Below are positions 27,630 to 36,136 of a stretch of 64,000 nt of DNA, in pieces (position 1 is the first letter of the stretch; every line of letters starts with the position of its first letter). The DNA is from Methyloversatilis discipulorum (GTDB taxonomy: Bacteria; Pseudomonadota; Gammaproteobacteria; Burkholderiales; Rhodocyclaceae). The position numbers and the translations under genes were made by a program. Below the pieces are notes generated by a model that did not search any database, had not been told where the DNA came from, and worked only from the letters and a program-made list of their open reading frames with translations. The stretch lies in the NCBI RefSeq assembly GCF_000385375.1, contig NZ_ARVV01000001.1, forward strand, positions 1,798,001 through 1,862,000. The letters run 5' to 3'.

Positions 27630-29497
27630 CGCAGACTGTGGTCGATAGCAGCCGGCTCGGTCCGGCGCTGCTGGCGCTGGTGGGCAATCCGAATTGTGGC
27701 AAGACTGCGCTGTTCAACCTGCTCACCGGCAGCCGGCAAAAGGTGGCGAACTACGCCGGCGTGACCGTCGAGCGAAAGGAGGGCGTGCTGCGTACGCCGT
27801 CCGGTCGCCGACTGGCGGTACTCGACCTGCCCGGAACCTACAGCCTGACGCCGCATTCGCCGGACGAGCAGGTCACGTGTGATGTGCTGGCCGGGCGTCT
27901 GGCGGGCGAGCGCCGGCCCGATCTGATCCTGGCGGTGGTCGACGCCACGCATCTGCCGCGCCAGCTCAGACTGGTGCTCGGTCTGATGCGCCAGGGGCTG
28001 CCGGTGGTGGTCGCGCTGAACATGACCGATCTGGCACGGGCGCGTGGCATTCACGTCGATGCCGAGGCGCTGTCGAGAGCGCTCGGCGTGCCGGTGGTCA
28101 CCACGGTGGCGGTGAAGTCGGGCGGTGCCGACGCGCTGCTCGAACTGCTCGAGGATGTGCGCCCGGGTACCGCGCTGCCGGCGGCGGAGGCGGGCGACGT
28201 CGCCGACGATCATCGGCGCGTGCGCGACATCCTGGCTTCGCTCGGGCTCGATACGGTGCAGGCGCACGCCTTCAGCGATCGCGCCGACCGCGTGCTGCTG
28301 CATCCGCTGGTCGGTCCGCTGCTGCTGTGCGCGCTGCTGTTCCTGATCTTCCAGGCGGTGTTCGCCTGGGCCGAGGCACCGATGGGCTGGATAGAGGCGG
28401 CGACCGCCGCGCTCGGCGAAGCGGTCGGAGCGGCGCTGCCGGACGGCCTGCTGCGCAGTCTGCTGGTCGACGGCATCGTCGCCGGGCTGGGCGGCGTGCT
28501 GGTCTTCCTGCCGCAGATCGTCATCCTGTTCTTCTTCATCCTGCTGCTCGAGGAATCGGGCTACCTGCCGCGCGCCGCCTTCCTGCTCGACCGGCTGATG
28601 GGCGGTGTCGGGCTGTCCGGCCGTTCCTTCATTCCGCTGCTGTCGAGCTTCGCCTGCGCGATCCCGGGCATCATGGCCACGCGGACGATCCAGAACCCGC
28701 GCGACCGCTGGGTCACCATCATGATCGCGCCGCTGATGACCTGTTCGGCGCGGCTGCCGGTGTACGCGCTGCTGATCGGCGCCTTCATTCCGCCGCGCAC
28801 CGTTGCCGGCGGGCTGGAACTGCAGGGTCTGGTGCTGTTCGCGCTCTACGTGGCGGGCATCGTGTCGGCCATCGCCATCGCCTGGCTGCTCAAGCGCTTC
28901 GGTGCGCGCGACCTGACGCAGGCGCTGATGATGGAGCTGCCCGATTATCACTGGCCGTCGGTGCGCAATATCGCGATCGGCCTGTGGCAGCGGGTGCTCA
29001 TCTTCCTGCGCCGGGTCGGCGGCATCATCCTCGCGCTGACGGTGCTGCTGTGGTTCCTCGCCACCTTCCCGGCACCGCCGCCCGGCGCGACCGGACCGGC
29101 GATCGAGTACAGCTTCGCCGGCACGCTGGGTCGCTTCCTGCTGCCGCTGTTCGAACCGGTGGGCTTCAACTGGCAGATCGCGGTCGCGCTGGTGCCCGGC
29201 ATGGCGGCGCGCGAGGTGGCGGTCAGCGCGCTGGGTACCGTGTATGCGCTGTCGGCCACCGCCGACGACACGGCACAGGCGCTGGCACCCCTGATTTCGG
29301 CCAGCTGGGGGCTGCCGACGGCGTTGTCGCTGCTTGCCTGGTTCGTGTTCGCGCCGCAATGTCTGTCGACGCTGGCGACCGTGCGGCGGGAAACCGGTGG
29401 CTGGCGGGCGCCGCTGCTGATGGCGGGCTATCTGTTCGGACTGGCCTGGCTGGCGGCCTTCCTGACCTACCGCATCGCGTCCGGAGTGAGTGGATGA
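27626..29497 (+). CDS. feoB: Ferrous iron transport protein B
   Basis: A 623-residue inner-membrane Fe(II) transporter with a cytosolic G-domain. The G1 loop GNPNCGKT lies at residues 20-27, G3 is LDLPGT near 66 and G4 is NMTD near 132; the membrane domain has the Gate motifs with SFACAIPGIMATRTI near 340. It is shorter than the 750-plus-residue E. coli form but normal for the compact FeoB group. The GTG start overlaps feoA, and the stop overlaps the next gene. Confidence 0.96.
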   Translation: MTQTVVDSSRLGPALLALVGNPNCGKTALFNLLTGSRQKVANYAGVTVERKEGVLRTPSGRRLAVLDLPGTYSLTPHSPDEQVTCDVLAGRLAGERRPDLILAVVDATHLPRQLRLVLGLMRQGLPVVVALNMTDLARARGIHVDAEALSRALGVPVVTTVAVKSGGADALLELLEDVRPGTALPAAEAGDVADDHRRVRDILASLGLDTVQAHAFSDRADRVLLHPLVGPLLLCALLFLIFQAVFAWAEAPMGWIEAATAALGEAVGAALPDGLLRSLLVDGIVAGLGGVLVFLPQIVILFFFILLLEESGYLPRAAFLLDRLMGGVGLSGRSFIPLLSSFACAIPGIMATRTIQNPRDRWVTIMIAPLMTCSARLPVYALLIGAFIPPRTVAGGLELQGLVLFALYVAGIVSAIAIAWLLKRFGARDLTQALMMELPDYHWPSVRNIAIGLWQRVLIFLRRVGGIILALTVLLWFLATFPAPPPGATGPAIEYSFAGTLGRFLLPLFEPVGFNWQIAVALVPGMAAREVAVSALGTVYALSATADDTAQALAPLISASWGLPTALSLLAWFVFAPQCLSTLATVRRETGGWRAPLLMAGYLFGLAWLAAFLTYRIASGVSG

Positions 29498-29679
29498 TCG
29501 TACTGACCGATTTCGTTGCGCTGTGTGCCGTAGCGCTGGCCGCCCTGGCGGCTGGTCGGGCACTGCGTCAGTGGTGGCGCGCCCTGCGTGCGCCGTCAGC
29601 CGGTTGCGGAGGATGCAACGGCTGCCGCCGGACTTCCGGGCTTCAGACGCGCCCGGACGGCGAGTCGAGCAGGTGCTGA
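29494..29679 (+). CDS. Small Cys-rich membrane protein following FeoB
   Basis: A 61-residue protein with one N-terminal membrane helix (LTDFVALCAVALAALAAG) followed by a basic stretch and the cysteine cluster CGGCNGC. This is the layout of the FeoB-associated Cys-rich membrane protein family, often found where FeoC is missing; a role in assembling or regulating the FeoB complex is presumed. Its start overlaps the feoB stop (ATGA). The 3' end overlaps the convergent PilZ gene by 37 bases. Confidence 0.72.
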   Translation: MIVLTDFVALCAVALAALAAGRALRQWWRALRAPSAGCGGCNGCRRTSGLQTRPDGESSRC

Positions 29680-30314
29680 TAGACGTAGCTGCGCAGCATT
29701 ATCCAGCTCTGATTGTCCAGCTCGGCGAACTCGACGCCGCAGGCGACACCGCCTTCCGGCAGTGAATGGGCGTTGCGCACCGTGCCTTCGCACTGCACTT
29801 CGATGTCGACGAAGTGCAGCTTGAGCGGCAGCGTGAAACTCAGCGTTTCCCCGACTTCGCCCGCGGCGGCGCTGCCGCGCAGTTCGGCGCCGGTCGCGCT
29901 CAGATTGGTGACGCGCACGGCGCGTGCGTCGGCGCCCTTGAGCTGTACCGCGATGTCGGTCCGCACGCGCTCGGCGCGGCGGATGCGACGGCTCGATACG
30001 GCGGACGGAAACTCCAGGTGCAGGTATTCGTAGGGGCTGACCGCGCGCCTGAGCACGCGGGTGTTGAAACTGAAGGCCTTGCGTCCGGAGAAGGTACGTA
30101 TCAGCACGGTGTCGCCTTCGATCAGCGAGCCGCTCCAGTTCTTTTCGTCGGGCATGCTGACCAGCAGCGAACGGTCTTCGGTATAGCCGACCAGCCTGAC
30201 GACGCGCGCGCCGCCGGTGATCTTGGCTGGCGGATCGAGCTGCATGCGGTCGCCGACCTTCAGGCCCATGCCGAGGAAGGTCGAGGTGCTGGATTCGATC
30301 GGATTGCTTGCCAT
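29643..30314 (-). CDS. PilZ-domain flagellar brake protein, YcgR-like
   Basis: A 223-residue protein with an N-terminal YcgR-type domain (about residues 10-100, LKVGDRMQLDPPAKI) and a C-terminal PilZ domain. The c-di-GMP-binding residues are present: an RxxxR motif in RRIRRAERVRTD and the NLSATG (D/NxSxxG) motif downstream. YcgR-like proteins bind c-di-GMP and slow the flagellar motor; no flagellar genes lie in the window. The start at 30314 follows a GGAGG-containing region; longer in-frame readings lack conserved sequence. Confidence 0.85.
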   Translation of the reverse strand: MASNPIESSTSTFLGMGLKVGDRMQLDPPAKITGGARVVRLVGYTEDRSLLVSMPDEKNWSGSLIEGDTVLIRTFSGRKAFSFNTRVLRRAVSPYEYLHLEFPSAVSSRRIRRAERVRTDIAVQLKGADARAVRVTNLSATGAELRGSAAAGEVGETLSFTLPLKLHFVDIEVQCEGTVRNAHSLPEGGVACGVEFAELDNQSWIMLRSYVYQHLLDSPSGRV

Positions 30315-30432
30315 CGGAGGATCTCTGCCGTGTCGGGTGCCGGTGATGCCACGCGCACTCGTGGTGGGCGTGGCACCGAGGTCTACGGCGCGTGCACGGT
30401 CTTCTAAACCCCCGTCCACGCTTTTTTACCGA

Positions 30433-31218
30433 TCATGCGGGCTCGGCGATCAGTACGGCCTGTCCGTCGTGCGCGTCGTGCAGCAGCCGGCAGCGCAGGC
30501 CGAAGGCCTGTGCAAGTTCGGGTGAGGCCAGCACGGCGGCGGGTGCGGCATCGGCGCGGATGCGGCCGTCGGCCAGCAGCACCATGCGGTCCGCGTAGCG
30601 CGCGGCCAGATTCAGGTCATGCACGATGGCCAGCACCGCGCAGCCTCGACGCAGGGCGAATTCGCGTGCGCAGGCCAGTGTGCGGTGTTGCCAGGCGATG
30701 TCGAGTGCTGCCACCGGCTCGTCGAGCAGCAGCGCGTGCGCGCCTTCGGGCGCGGTCCAGATCTGCGCCAGTGCGCGCGCCAGGTGTACGCGCGCCTGTT
30801 CGCCGCCGGACAGCGTGGCGCAGACGCGTGTCGCCATGCCGTCGACGCCGGTCAGCGCCATCGCGGCGCGTGCGATCTGCCGGTCTTCGGCGCCGGGGCG
30901 TCCGTGATGGTGCGGGAAGCGGCCGAGCTCGACCACCTGGGCGGCGGTGTATTCGAGGTCGGTGCGCTGGTGCTGGGCATGCACGGCGCGTATCTGCGCC
31001 AGCGCAAGCGGTGCGATGTCCTGCAGCGCGGCGCCGGCGCACAGCACGCTGCCGTGTGCGACATCGATGTCGCCGGCCAGCGCGCGCAACAGCGTGGTCT
31101 TGCCGGCGCCATTCGGGCCGACCAGCGCCAGCAGCTCGCCTGGCTTGAGCGCCACGGTCAGGTCGTCAAGCAGCACGCGACGGCCGGCGCGAACGGTCAG
31201 GTTGCGGGCGGCGAGCAT
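30433..31218 (-). CDS. hmuV: Heme ABC transporter ATP-binding protein
   Basis: A 261-residue ATPase of the heme/Fe/B12 importer class. Walker A is GPNGAGKTT at residues 34-42, the signature is LSGGEQAR near 135, Walker B is ALLLDEPVAALD near 160 and the H-loop is VHDLNLA. It energises heme uptake through HmuU. It is the last gene of the hmuSTUV operon and begins 1 bp past the hmuU stop. B12 or siderophore import is possible by fold, but the HmuS and heme-receptor neighbours favour heme. Confidence 0.93.
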   Translation of the reverse strand: MLAARNLTVRAGRRVLLDDLTVALKPGELLALVGPNGAGKTTLLRALAGDIDVAHGSVLCAGAALQDIAPLALAQIRAVHAQHQRTDLEYTAAQVVELGRFPHHHGRPGAEDRQIARAAMALTGVDGMATRVCATLSGGEQARVHLARALAQIWTAPEGAHALLLDEPVAALDIAWQHRTLACAREFALRRGCAVLAIVHDLNLAARYADRMVLLADGRIRADAAPAAVLASPELAQAFGLRCRLLHDAHDGQAVLIAEPA

Positions 31219-31219
31219 G

Positions 31220-32269
31220 TCAGGTGCTTTCGTGTGGCGCGCGACGGCGCAACAGGGCGATGAAGAAGGGGGCGCCGAACAGTGCCGTCAGCACGCCTAT
31301 CGGCAGTTCGGCCGGTGCCACCCAGGTCCGGGCTGCACTGTCGGCCAGCACGACCAGCGCAGCGCCGGTCAGCGCGCTGGCCGGCAGCAGCCGGGCGTGC
31401 GCCGGACCGACCAGACGGCGTGCGAGGTGAGGGGCGATCAACCCGATGAAGCCCAGCGTGCCGGTCAGCGCGGTGGTCGCACCGACCGACAGCGCGATCA
31501 GCAGCACGCAGCTGCGGTTCAGGCGCGCGGTGGCAACGCCGAGGTGAGCCGCCTGCGACTCGCCCAGCGCCAGCGCGTCGAGCGGTCCGGCGCGGCGCAG
31601 CAGTGCGCACAGGGCCAGCGCGACCGCCAGCGTCGCTGCCACCACGCCAGGCCAGGTCGCGCCGGCGAGACTGCCCAGCGTCCAGAAGGTGAACTGGCGC
31701 ACCTGCGCATCGCTGCCGATGAACATGAGCAGACCGATGCCGGACATCGCCAGCGCGTTGATGGCGATGCCCGACAGCAGCATCAGCGTGACCGAACTGC
31801 GGCCATTGCGGCGCGAGGCCGCGTACACGATGGCGGTGGTCAGTGCGGCGCCGGCAAAGGCGGCCAGCGGCAGCGCCGAACTGGCCAGCCAGCCGCCTGC
31901 GCTCATCGCCCGTTCGCCGAGCACGACGACGCAGGCGGCAGCCAGTGCCGCGCCGCTGCTGACGCCGACCAGTCCCGGGTCGGCCAGCGGATTGCGCATC
32001 AGGCCCTGCATCGCCGCACCGGCGATACCCAGGCCGGCGCCGGCGATCACGCCGAGCAGCACGCGCGGCAGGCGCAGCGTGCGCACCACCAGTTCGGCTT
32101 CGCTGCCGACGTCGGCTCCGAACAGCGCGCCGAGCACCGCCGTTGGCGACAGGCTGACCGCGCCGCTGCCCAGTGCGAGCACGACCACGCAGAACAGCGC
32201 CAGCGCAAGCGCCGGCAGTGCCAGCGACGCAGGCGCGCCCCCGGAAAGAGTCAGTGCGCGCGTGTTCAC
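31220..32269 (-). CDS. hmuU: Heme ABC transporter permease
   Basis: A 349-residue FecCD-family permease with about ten membrane helices. LRLPRVLLGVIAGAGLGIAGAAMQG near residue 70 and RNPLADPGLVGVSSGAALAA are family signatures, and the EAxxLG-like GESQAAHLG supplies the coupling site for HmuV. The GTG start overlaps the hmuT stop (GTGA); a longer in-frame reading would run back through hmuT. Confidence 0.92.
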   Translation of the reverse strand: MNTRALTLSGGAPASLALPALALALFCVVVLALGSGAVSLSPTAVLGALFGADVGSEAELVVRTLRLPRVLLGVIAGAGLGIAGAAMQGLMRNPLADPGLVGVSSGAALAAACVVVLGERAMSAGGWLASSALPLAAFAGAALTTAIVYAASRRNGRSSVTLMLLSGIAINALAMSGIGLLMFIGSDAQVRQFTFWTLGSLAGATWPGVVAATLAVALALCALLRRAGPLDALALGESQAAHLGVATARLNRSCVLLIALSVGATTALTGTLGFIGLIAPHLARRLVGPAHARLLPASALTGAALVVLADSAARTWVAPAELPIGVLTALFGAPFFIALLRRRAPHEST

Positions 32270-33114
32270 GGCGCGCGCATCCGGCGCGCCAGCTCGCTCA
32301 CCGCCTGTGGCAGGCGCGGACTGAAGCCCAGCATGCGTAGTGCGTCGAGACTGACCAGCCGACCGGCCCGCGCGGCCGGCAGCGCCGACAGGCCGGGGCG
32401 GGCGAGGAAGGCCCTGGTGCCGCCGGCGGCGGCGATGGCCTCGTCGGTCGTCACGATCACGTCGGGCGCCGCGGCCAACGCGGCTTCGAGCGTCAGCGGC
32501 CGGTAACCGCGGAAGCGTCCGGCCATCACGTTGACGGCGCCGGCGTAGCCCAGCATCGCGTCGGCCGCCGTGTCGTCGCCGGCCACCATCGGACTGCTGC
32601 CGCCGTGGTCGAGGATGAACAGCGCGCGCGGCCGGCCGGGCAGGGCGCCGACCTCGCGTTGCGCGATCTTCCAGTCGTGATCGAAGCGCTCGGCCAGCGT
32701 GCGGCCGGCGTCTTCCATCGCCAGCGCGCTGGCCACCATGCGGATCGCGTTGCCGACCTGCGCCGCGCTGTGTTCCGGCGGCAGCTGGATCACCTGCACG
32801 CCGGCGCCGCGCAACTGGGTCAGTGCGACCGGCGGGCCGGCGTCGGCGGTGGCTATCAGGTGGGTGGGCCGCATCGACAGCACGCCCTCGGCCGCGAGCG
32901 CGCGCTGATAACCGACCTTGGGCAGCGCCTGCGCGGACGCCGGCCAGGTGCTGGTGGTGTCGGTGGCGACGATGCGGTCGGCTGCGCCCAGCGCGTGGAC
33001 GATTTCGGTCACCGCACCGCCCACCGTGACCAGCCGCTGCGCCGGTGCGGCGGCTGCCGCACCGACGGCGCACAGCAGCGCCGCCAGCGCGCTGCAGAGC
33101 AGTCGGCGGCTCAT
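32266..33114 (-). CDS. hmuT: Periplasmic heme-binding protein
   Basis: A 282-residue substrate-binding protein with a signal peptide ending near AAAAAPA. The mature part begins RLVTVGGAVTEIVHALGAADRIVATDTTSTWP, typical of HmuT/ShuT, which captures heme in the periplasm and delivers it to HmuUV. The start at 33114 overlaps the hmuS stop (ATGA), supporting operon translation; in-frame upstream codons overlap hmuS and are rejected. Confidence 0.93.
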   Translation of the reverse strand: MSRRLLCSALAALLCAVGAAAAAPAQRLVTVGGAVTEIVHALGAADRIVATDTTSTWPASAQALPKVGYQRALAAEGVLSMRPTHLIATADAGPPVALTQLRGAGVQVIQLPPEHSAAQVGNAIRMVASALAMEDAGRTLAERFDHDWKIAQREVGALPGRPRALFILDHGGSSPMVAGDDTAADAMLGYAGAVNVMAGRFRGYRPLTLEAALAAAPDVIVTTDEAIAAAGGTRAFLARPGLSALPAARAGRLVSLDALRMLGFSPRLPQAVSELARRMRAP

Positions 33115-34172
33115 GCCGCCAGGCTGTCGGCGGTGCCGAGCTGGGCCACCAGTGCACGCCAGTCCTCGCGCTCCGGCTTGCCCGGTTTGCGCTCGCCGAA
33201 GAACAGCGCGATGGTTTCGCCGGCTGCGTCGAGCAGTTCGACCGAGGTGACGACGCCATCGGCGGTCGGCTTGCGCACGATCCAGGTCTGGTCGACCAGG
33301 TCCTGCCGCAGGTGCAGGTTGAAGCCGGGGTCGAGCACGTTGAGCCAGGGGCCCATCACTTCGATCCGGTGCACCGGCCCGGTGTGGATCTGGATCATGC
33401 CCGGGTTGCCGACAAAGCACATGACCGATACCCCGTCGGCGGCCGCGACTTCGAGCAGCGAACGCGTCAGTTCGTTGCCGATCCGGTTGGCGTGGCCCTC
33501 GGGGGCGATCTGCATGGCCTGGCGACGTGACACCTTGTGCCGGCGCAGCAGCGGGAAGAAGTCGTGCGTGTCCTGCATGCCCAGCCAGTCGCGGCGGAAG
33601 GCGACGGCGTCGATGGCGTCGAGCGGCGTTTCGTCGCCGGTGGGCGCGCTGCGCGGGGCGACCTTCTCGCCGGCGCCCTGATCGGTGGCGGCGAACGCTG
33701 CGACCAGCCGGTCCCAGGCCGCCAGATCTGTGCCGGCGCGTGAGAACACCTTGTGCACGGCGTCGCCATGCGCGTCATAGAACTGCAGGCTGCGCGACTC
33801 GCCGTTCGGACCCTGTTCGGTCACTGCATAACCGTATGCCCAGCGACCGTAGAAGATGCGCAGGTCGATGGCGCTGCCCAGCGCCAGACCGACCTTGGCG
33901 TCGCCGGACATCTGCTCGAAGCAGCCGGTCTTTTCATGGACGGCGGCTTCGTTGCGCGTCAGCGCCATCACTTCGCCCAGTTCGGGCATGCGGCGGAACA
34001 GTGCGTCGAAGGGCGCGCTCAGGCGCACGGCGTCGCGGCCGACGCCGCTGGCAATCGCCTCGCCCTCGCTGATGCCGAGGGCCGCGGCGGCGTCGCGATT
34101 GCGCAGGCGGCGCTCGGCCTTCAGCGCGTGGAAGGTGTGATAGAGGCTTTCCGGATCGGTGTGCGGAGTCAT
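33111..34172 (-). CDS. hmuS: Heme-degrading/hemin transport protein HmuS (HemS family)
   Basis: A 353-residue cytoplasmic HemS/HmuS protein, which binds incoming heme and in characterised members releases its iron. It has two repeated halves as expected; LFRRMPELGEVMALTRNE and FVGNPGMIQIHTGPVHRIEVMGPWLNVLDPGFNLHL are diagnostic, and the latter includes conserved His residues. It is the first heme-specific gene after two small genes that follow the Fur box at 35186-35204. Confidence 0.95.
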   Translation of the reverse strand: MTPHTDPESLYHTFHALKAERRLRNRDAAAALGISEGEAIASGVGRDAVRLSAPFDALFRRMPELGEVMALTRNEAAVHEKTGCFEQMSGDAKVGLALGSAIDLRIFYGRWAYGYAVTEQGPNGESRSLQFYDAHGDAVHKVFSRAGTDLAAWDRLVAAFAATDQGAGEKVAPRSAPTGDETPLDAIDAVAFRRDWLGMQDTHDFFPLLRRHKVSRRQAMQIAPEGHANRIGNELTRSLLEVAAADGVSVMCFVGNPGMIQIHTGPVHRIEVMGPWLNVLDPGFNLHLRQDLVDQTWIVRKPTADGVVTSVELLDAAGETIALFFGERKPGKPEREDWRALVAQLGTADSLAA

Positions 34173-34187
34173 CGCGGTCTCCCGGTA

Positions 34188-34835
34188 TCAGGCGCGACGA
34201 CGCGACAGGGCGCCGAGCAGGCCGAGACCGGCAGCGAGCGACATCCAGGTCGCCGGTTCCGGCACCGGCTGGGCGAGTACGGCGAGCTGGTCGAGGCTGA
34301 GGTGCGCTTCCGAGCTGGTGAAGCTGAACTGCAGCGACAGCGGATCGGTGACCACCCAGGTCCAGTAAGCCTCTTCTTCGCTGCCGCCAAAGCCGCCGAG
34401 CGCGGCGCTGTAGCTGACCACCTTGTTCGCGGCGATGCCATTGAGCGTGGCGACAGTGTCGGCCGCCGTGCCCTGGGTCGCGATGCGCAGCCACACATTC
34501 CAGGTGCCGCTCTGCGCGACATCGAGATCGACCAGGAAGGAGGCCGCGCCGGCGGCGCTGTACAGGTTGCCGCTGCCGGTCAGGAAGCTGCCGGCGCCCG
34601 GGTTGAGCTGACTGACGCTGCCACTGCCAGCAATGTCGGGCGTGGCGTCGGTGCTGAAGCTGTCGAACACATTCCACTCGGCATAGACGCTGCCGCTGGC
34701 CCACGGCGTGGCGGCGGAACTGCCGTTGCCGTCATGACCGGCAAGCGGGGTATCCCAGCTGGCGCTGGTGGCGAAGGCGGCGGTGGAGGACAGTGCGCAC
34801 AGGGCGCCAGCGGACAGCAGAAGGCGGAAAGACAT
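34188..34835 (-). CDS. PEP-CTERM sorted protein in the heme-uptake operon
   Basis: A 215-residue exported protein with a signal peptide (ending near STAAFA) and a C-terminal PEP-CTERM signal: VPEPATW, a hydrophobic helix and a terminal RRR cluster. Such signals are cut by exosortase in EPS-producing Gram-negatives; no exosortase gene is in the window. The middle is Gly/Ser/Thr/Ala-rich with no recognised domain. It lies 15 bp upstream of hmuS in the same direction and downstream of a Fur box, so iron-regulated expression with the heme operon is likely. A link to heme capture at the cell surface is a guess. Confidence 0.82.
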   Translation of the reverse strand: MSFRLLLSAGALCALSSTAAFATSASWDTPLAGHDGNGSSAATPWASGSVYAEWNVFDSFSTDATPDIAGSGSVSQLNPGAGSFLTGSGNLYSAAGAASFLVDLDVAQSGTWNVWLRIATQGTAADTVATLNGIAANKVVSYSAALGGFGGSEEEAYWTWVVTDPLSLQFSFTSSEAHLSLDQLAVLAQPVPEPATWMSLAAGLGLLGALSRRRA

Positions 34836-34957
34836 GATGGACCTCGTTCTGAGCCATCCATCCCTTCCCCGCGAAGGCGATCGATCAGGCGGTTTCTGTG
34901 AGTTGAAAACCTGCTCCGCGGCCCCGCGCCGCCGGAGTGTGCTGCGTCGCGCTGGCG

Positions 34958-35149
34958 TCAGCCGGGCGCGAAATCGATGACGTAGCGATACTGCTTGCCG
35001 CAGTCGATGATGACTTCCTTCTGGCCGCGCTTGAGCAGGCGGACCTCGACGCTCAGCGAGCCGAAGCCGTCGTGCCGGATCAGATCATCCAGCAGGGCGG
35101 ACAGGCGCACCTTCAATGCTTCGGTCGGTTCGTTGCCGGAGACGGACAT
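34958..35149 (-). CDS. Small protein at the head of the heme operon, unknown
   Basis: A 63-residue soluble protein with no cysteine motif, signal peptide or membrane helix. It reads ALKVRLSALLDDLIRHDGFG then VEVRLLKRGQKEVIIDCGKQYRY. It is unlike HemP, which is encoded elsewhere in this window. Its start is 37 bp from the strong Fur box, making it the first gene of the putative Fur-regulated operon. The function is not recognised. Confidence 0.6.
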   Translation of the reverse strand: MSVSGNEPTEALKVRLSALLDDLIRHDGFGSLSVEVRLLKRGQKEVIIDCGKQYRYVIDFAPG

Positions 35150-35185
35150 GGATGCTTGCGGTCTGGCCGCGGACGGTCGATTTCT

Positions 35186-35204
35186 TTAAATGATAATGAT
35201 TCGC
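35186..35204. promoter_or_regulatory. Fur box for the heme operon
   Basis: TTAAATGATAATGATTCGC matches 13 of 19 Fur consensus positions, including an unbroken TGATAAT half-site, and is the best of the window's Fur candidates. It stands before the 63-residue gene and the PEP-CTERM-hmuSTUV genes. Confidence 0.8.
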
Positions 35205-35345
35205 AGTATGCTGTCAAGCCTCAGGCATGACGACCGCGCTGCGCGGCGCAGCGGCGTTGTCGAGCAAGGGAGACGAGATGGACGCAACGGCATGGAGGCC
35301 GCCGCCGGTGGAGAGCGGGGCGGCCTTGCGCCGCCCCGTCGCAGA

Positions 35346-35708
35346 TCAGTTGCCGACCTTGCGCAGAACGAAGCGGCTGGCCAGCCCGGTTGCGTCACCG
35401 CGCGCTTCCAGCACGTCGAGCAACAGAGCGCCTGAGCCGAGCTGATCGAGCGCCGACGGTGATATCCAGTACTCGCACCCGGCCACCTCGCCCAGCTTGA
35501 CGTCCTGATCGTCGACCGGCAGCGAGCCGACCGGGCGGCAGCGCGGCTGCAGCACGTCGCCGGTCGCGTCGTGCAGGAACATCAGCGGCCCGTAGCGAGC
35601 CGACAGCCGGATGATGAGCATGACGGCATCGACACTGGCCGCCAGCGCGGGAAGTTCGGACGGGTCGGGCATGAGACCGAGGCAGTAGGGGTCGGATGGG
35701 TGTGGCAT
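35346..35708 (-). CDS. DUF779-like protein with degenerate cysteine motif
   Basis: A 120-residue protein whose RYGPLMF and QDVKLGEVAGCEYWIS segments match DUF779, a family found beside aldehyde dehydrogenases in alcohol-oxidising bacteria. The family's Cys-Cys-Asp-Gly block is replaced here by a GDVLQPRC stretch with only one cysteine, so metal binding may be lost. No aldehyde dehydrogenase gene is nearby. The ATG at 35708 is preferred over an in-frame TTG at 35723; neither has a good ribosome binding site. Confidence 0.65.
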   Translation of the reverse strand: MPHPSDPYCLGLMPDPSELPALAASVDAVMLIIRLSARYGPLMFLHDATGDVLQPRCRPVGSLPVDDQDVKLGEVAGCEYWISPSALDQLGSGALLLDVLEARGDATGLASRFVLRKVGN

Positions 35709-36136
35709 GGTGCGGTCATTCAATGGAGGTGGCGGCCCGTCCGCGGCTGTGCGTCGGCGCGCAGCGCCGCGTTCCGGGCGCGGCGTGCCGGTGCGCAGTC
35801 ATCGACAGCTGTAGAACGGCCATGCTGGCAGACATCGGGCGTGACTCCTGTGCGGAAAGACAGGATGGGCGGGGCGCCCCTCGCCGGGGCGTCGCGGAAA
35901 CAGCCCGTCCCAGCAAGAGCCGAGCCAAGTGCGGTGAACGGCGCTGGAGCATGATTAGGAATGGTTTTTTCCCGCGGGGCTAACATTCAAACGCAGTGAT
36001 GTGTCCAGTTACGGTGCATGGCGGTGTTCATGCGTGCAACGCGTGTTTCATTTGCATGTCATTGATTGGGCGCGGAAATCCAGCACAGAAGCGCATTCTT
36101 GCAGCCTCGCACGGTTCCCGACATATGAAATATTGT
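35709..36136. other. Intergenic region with no gene recognised
   Basis: About 430 bases between the DUF779-like gene and the heme receptor gene. The stretch after about 35940 is less GC-rich than its surroundings. No Fur box, terminator or supported reading frame was found. Confidence 0.6.
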
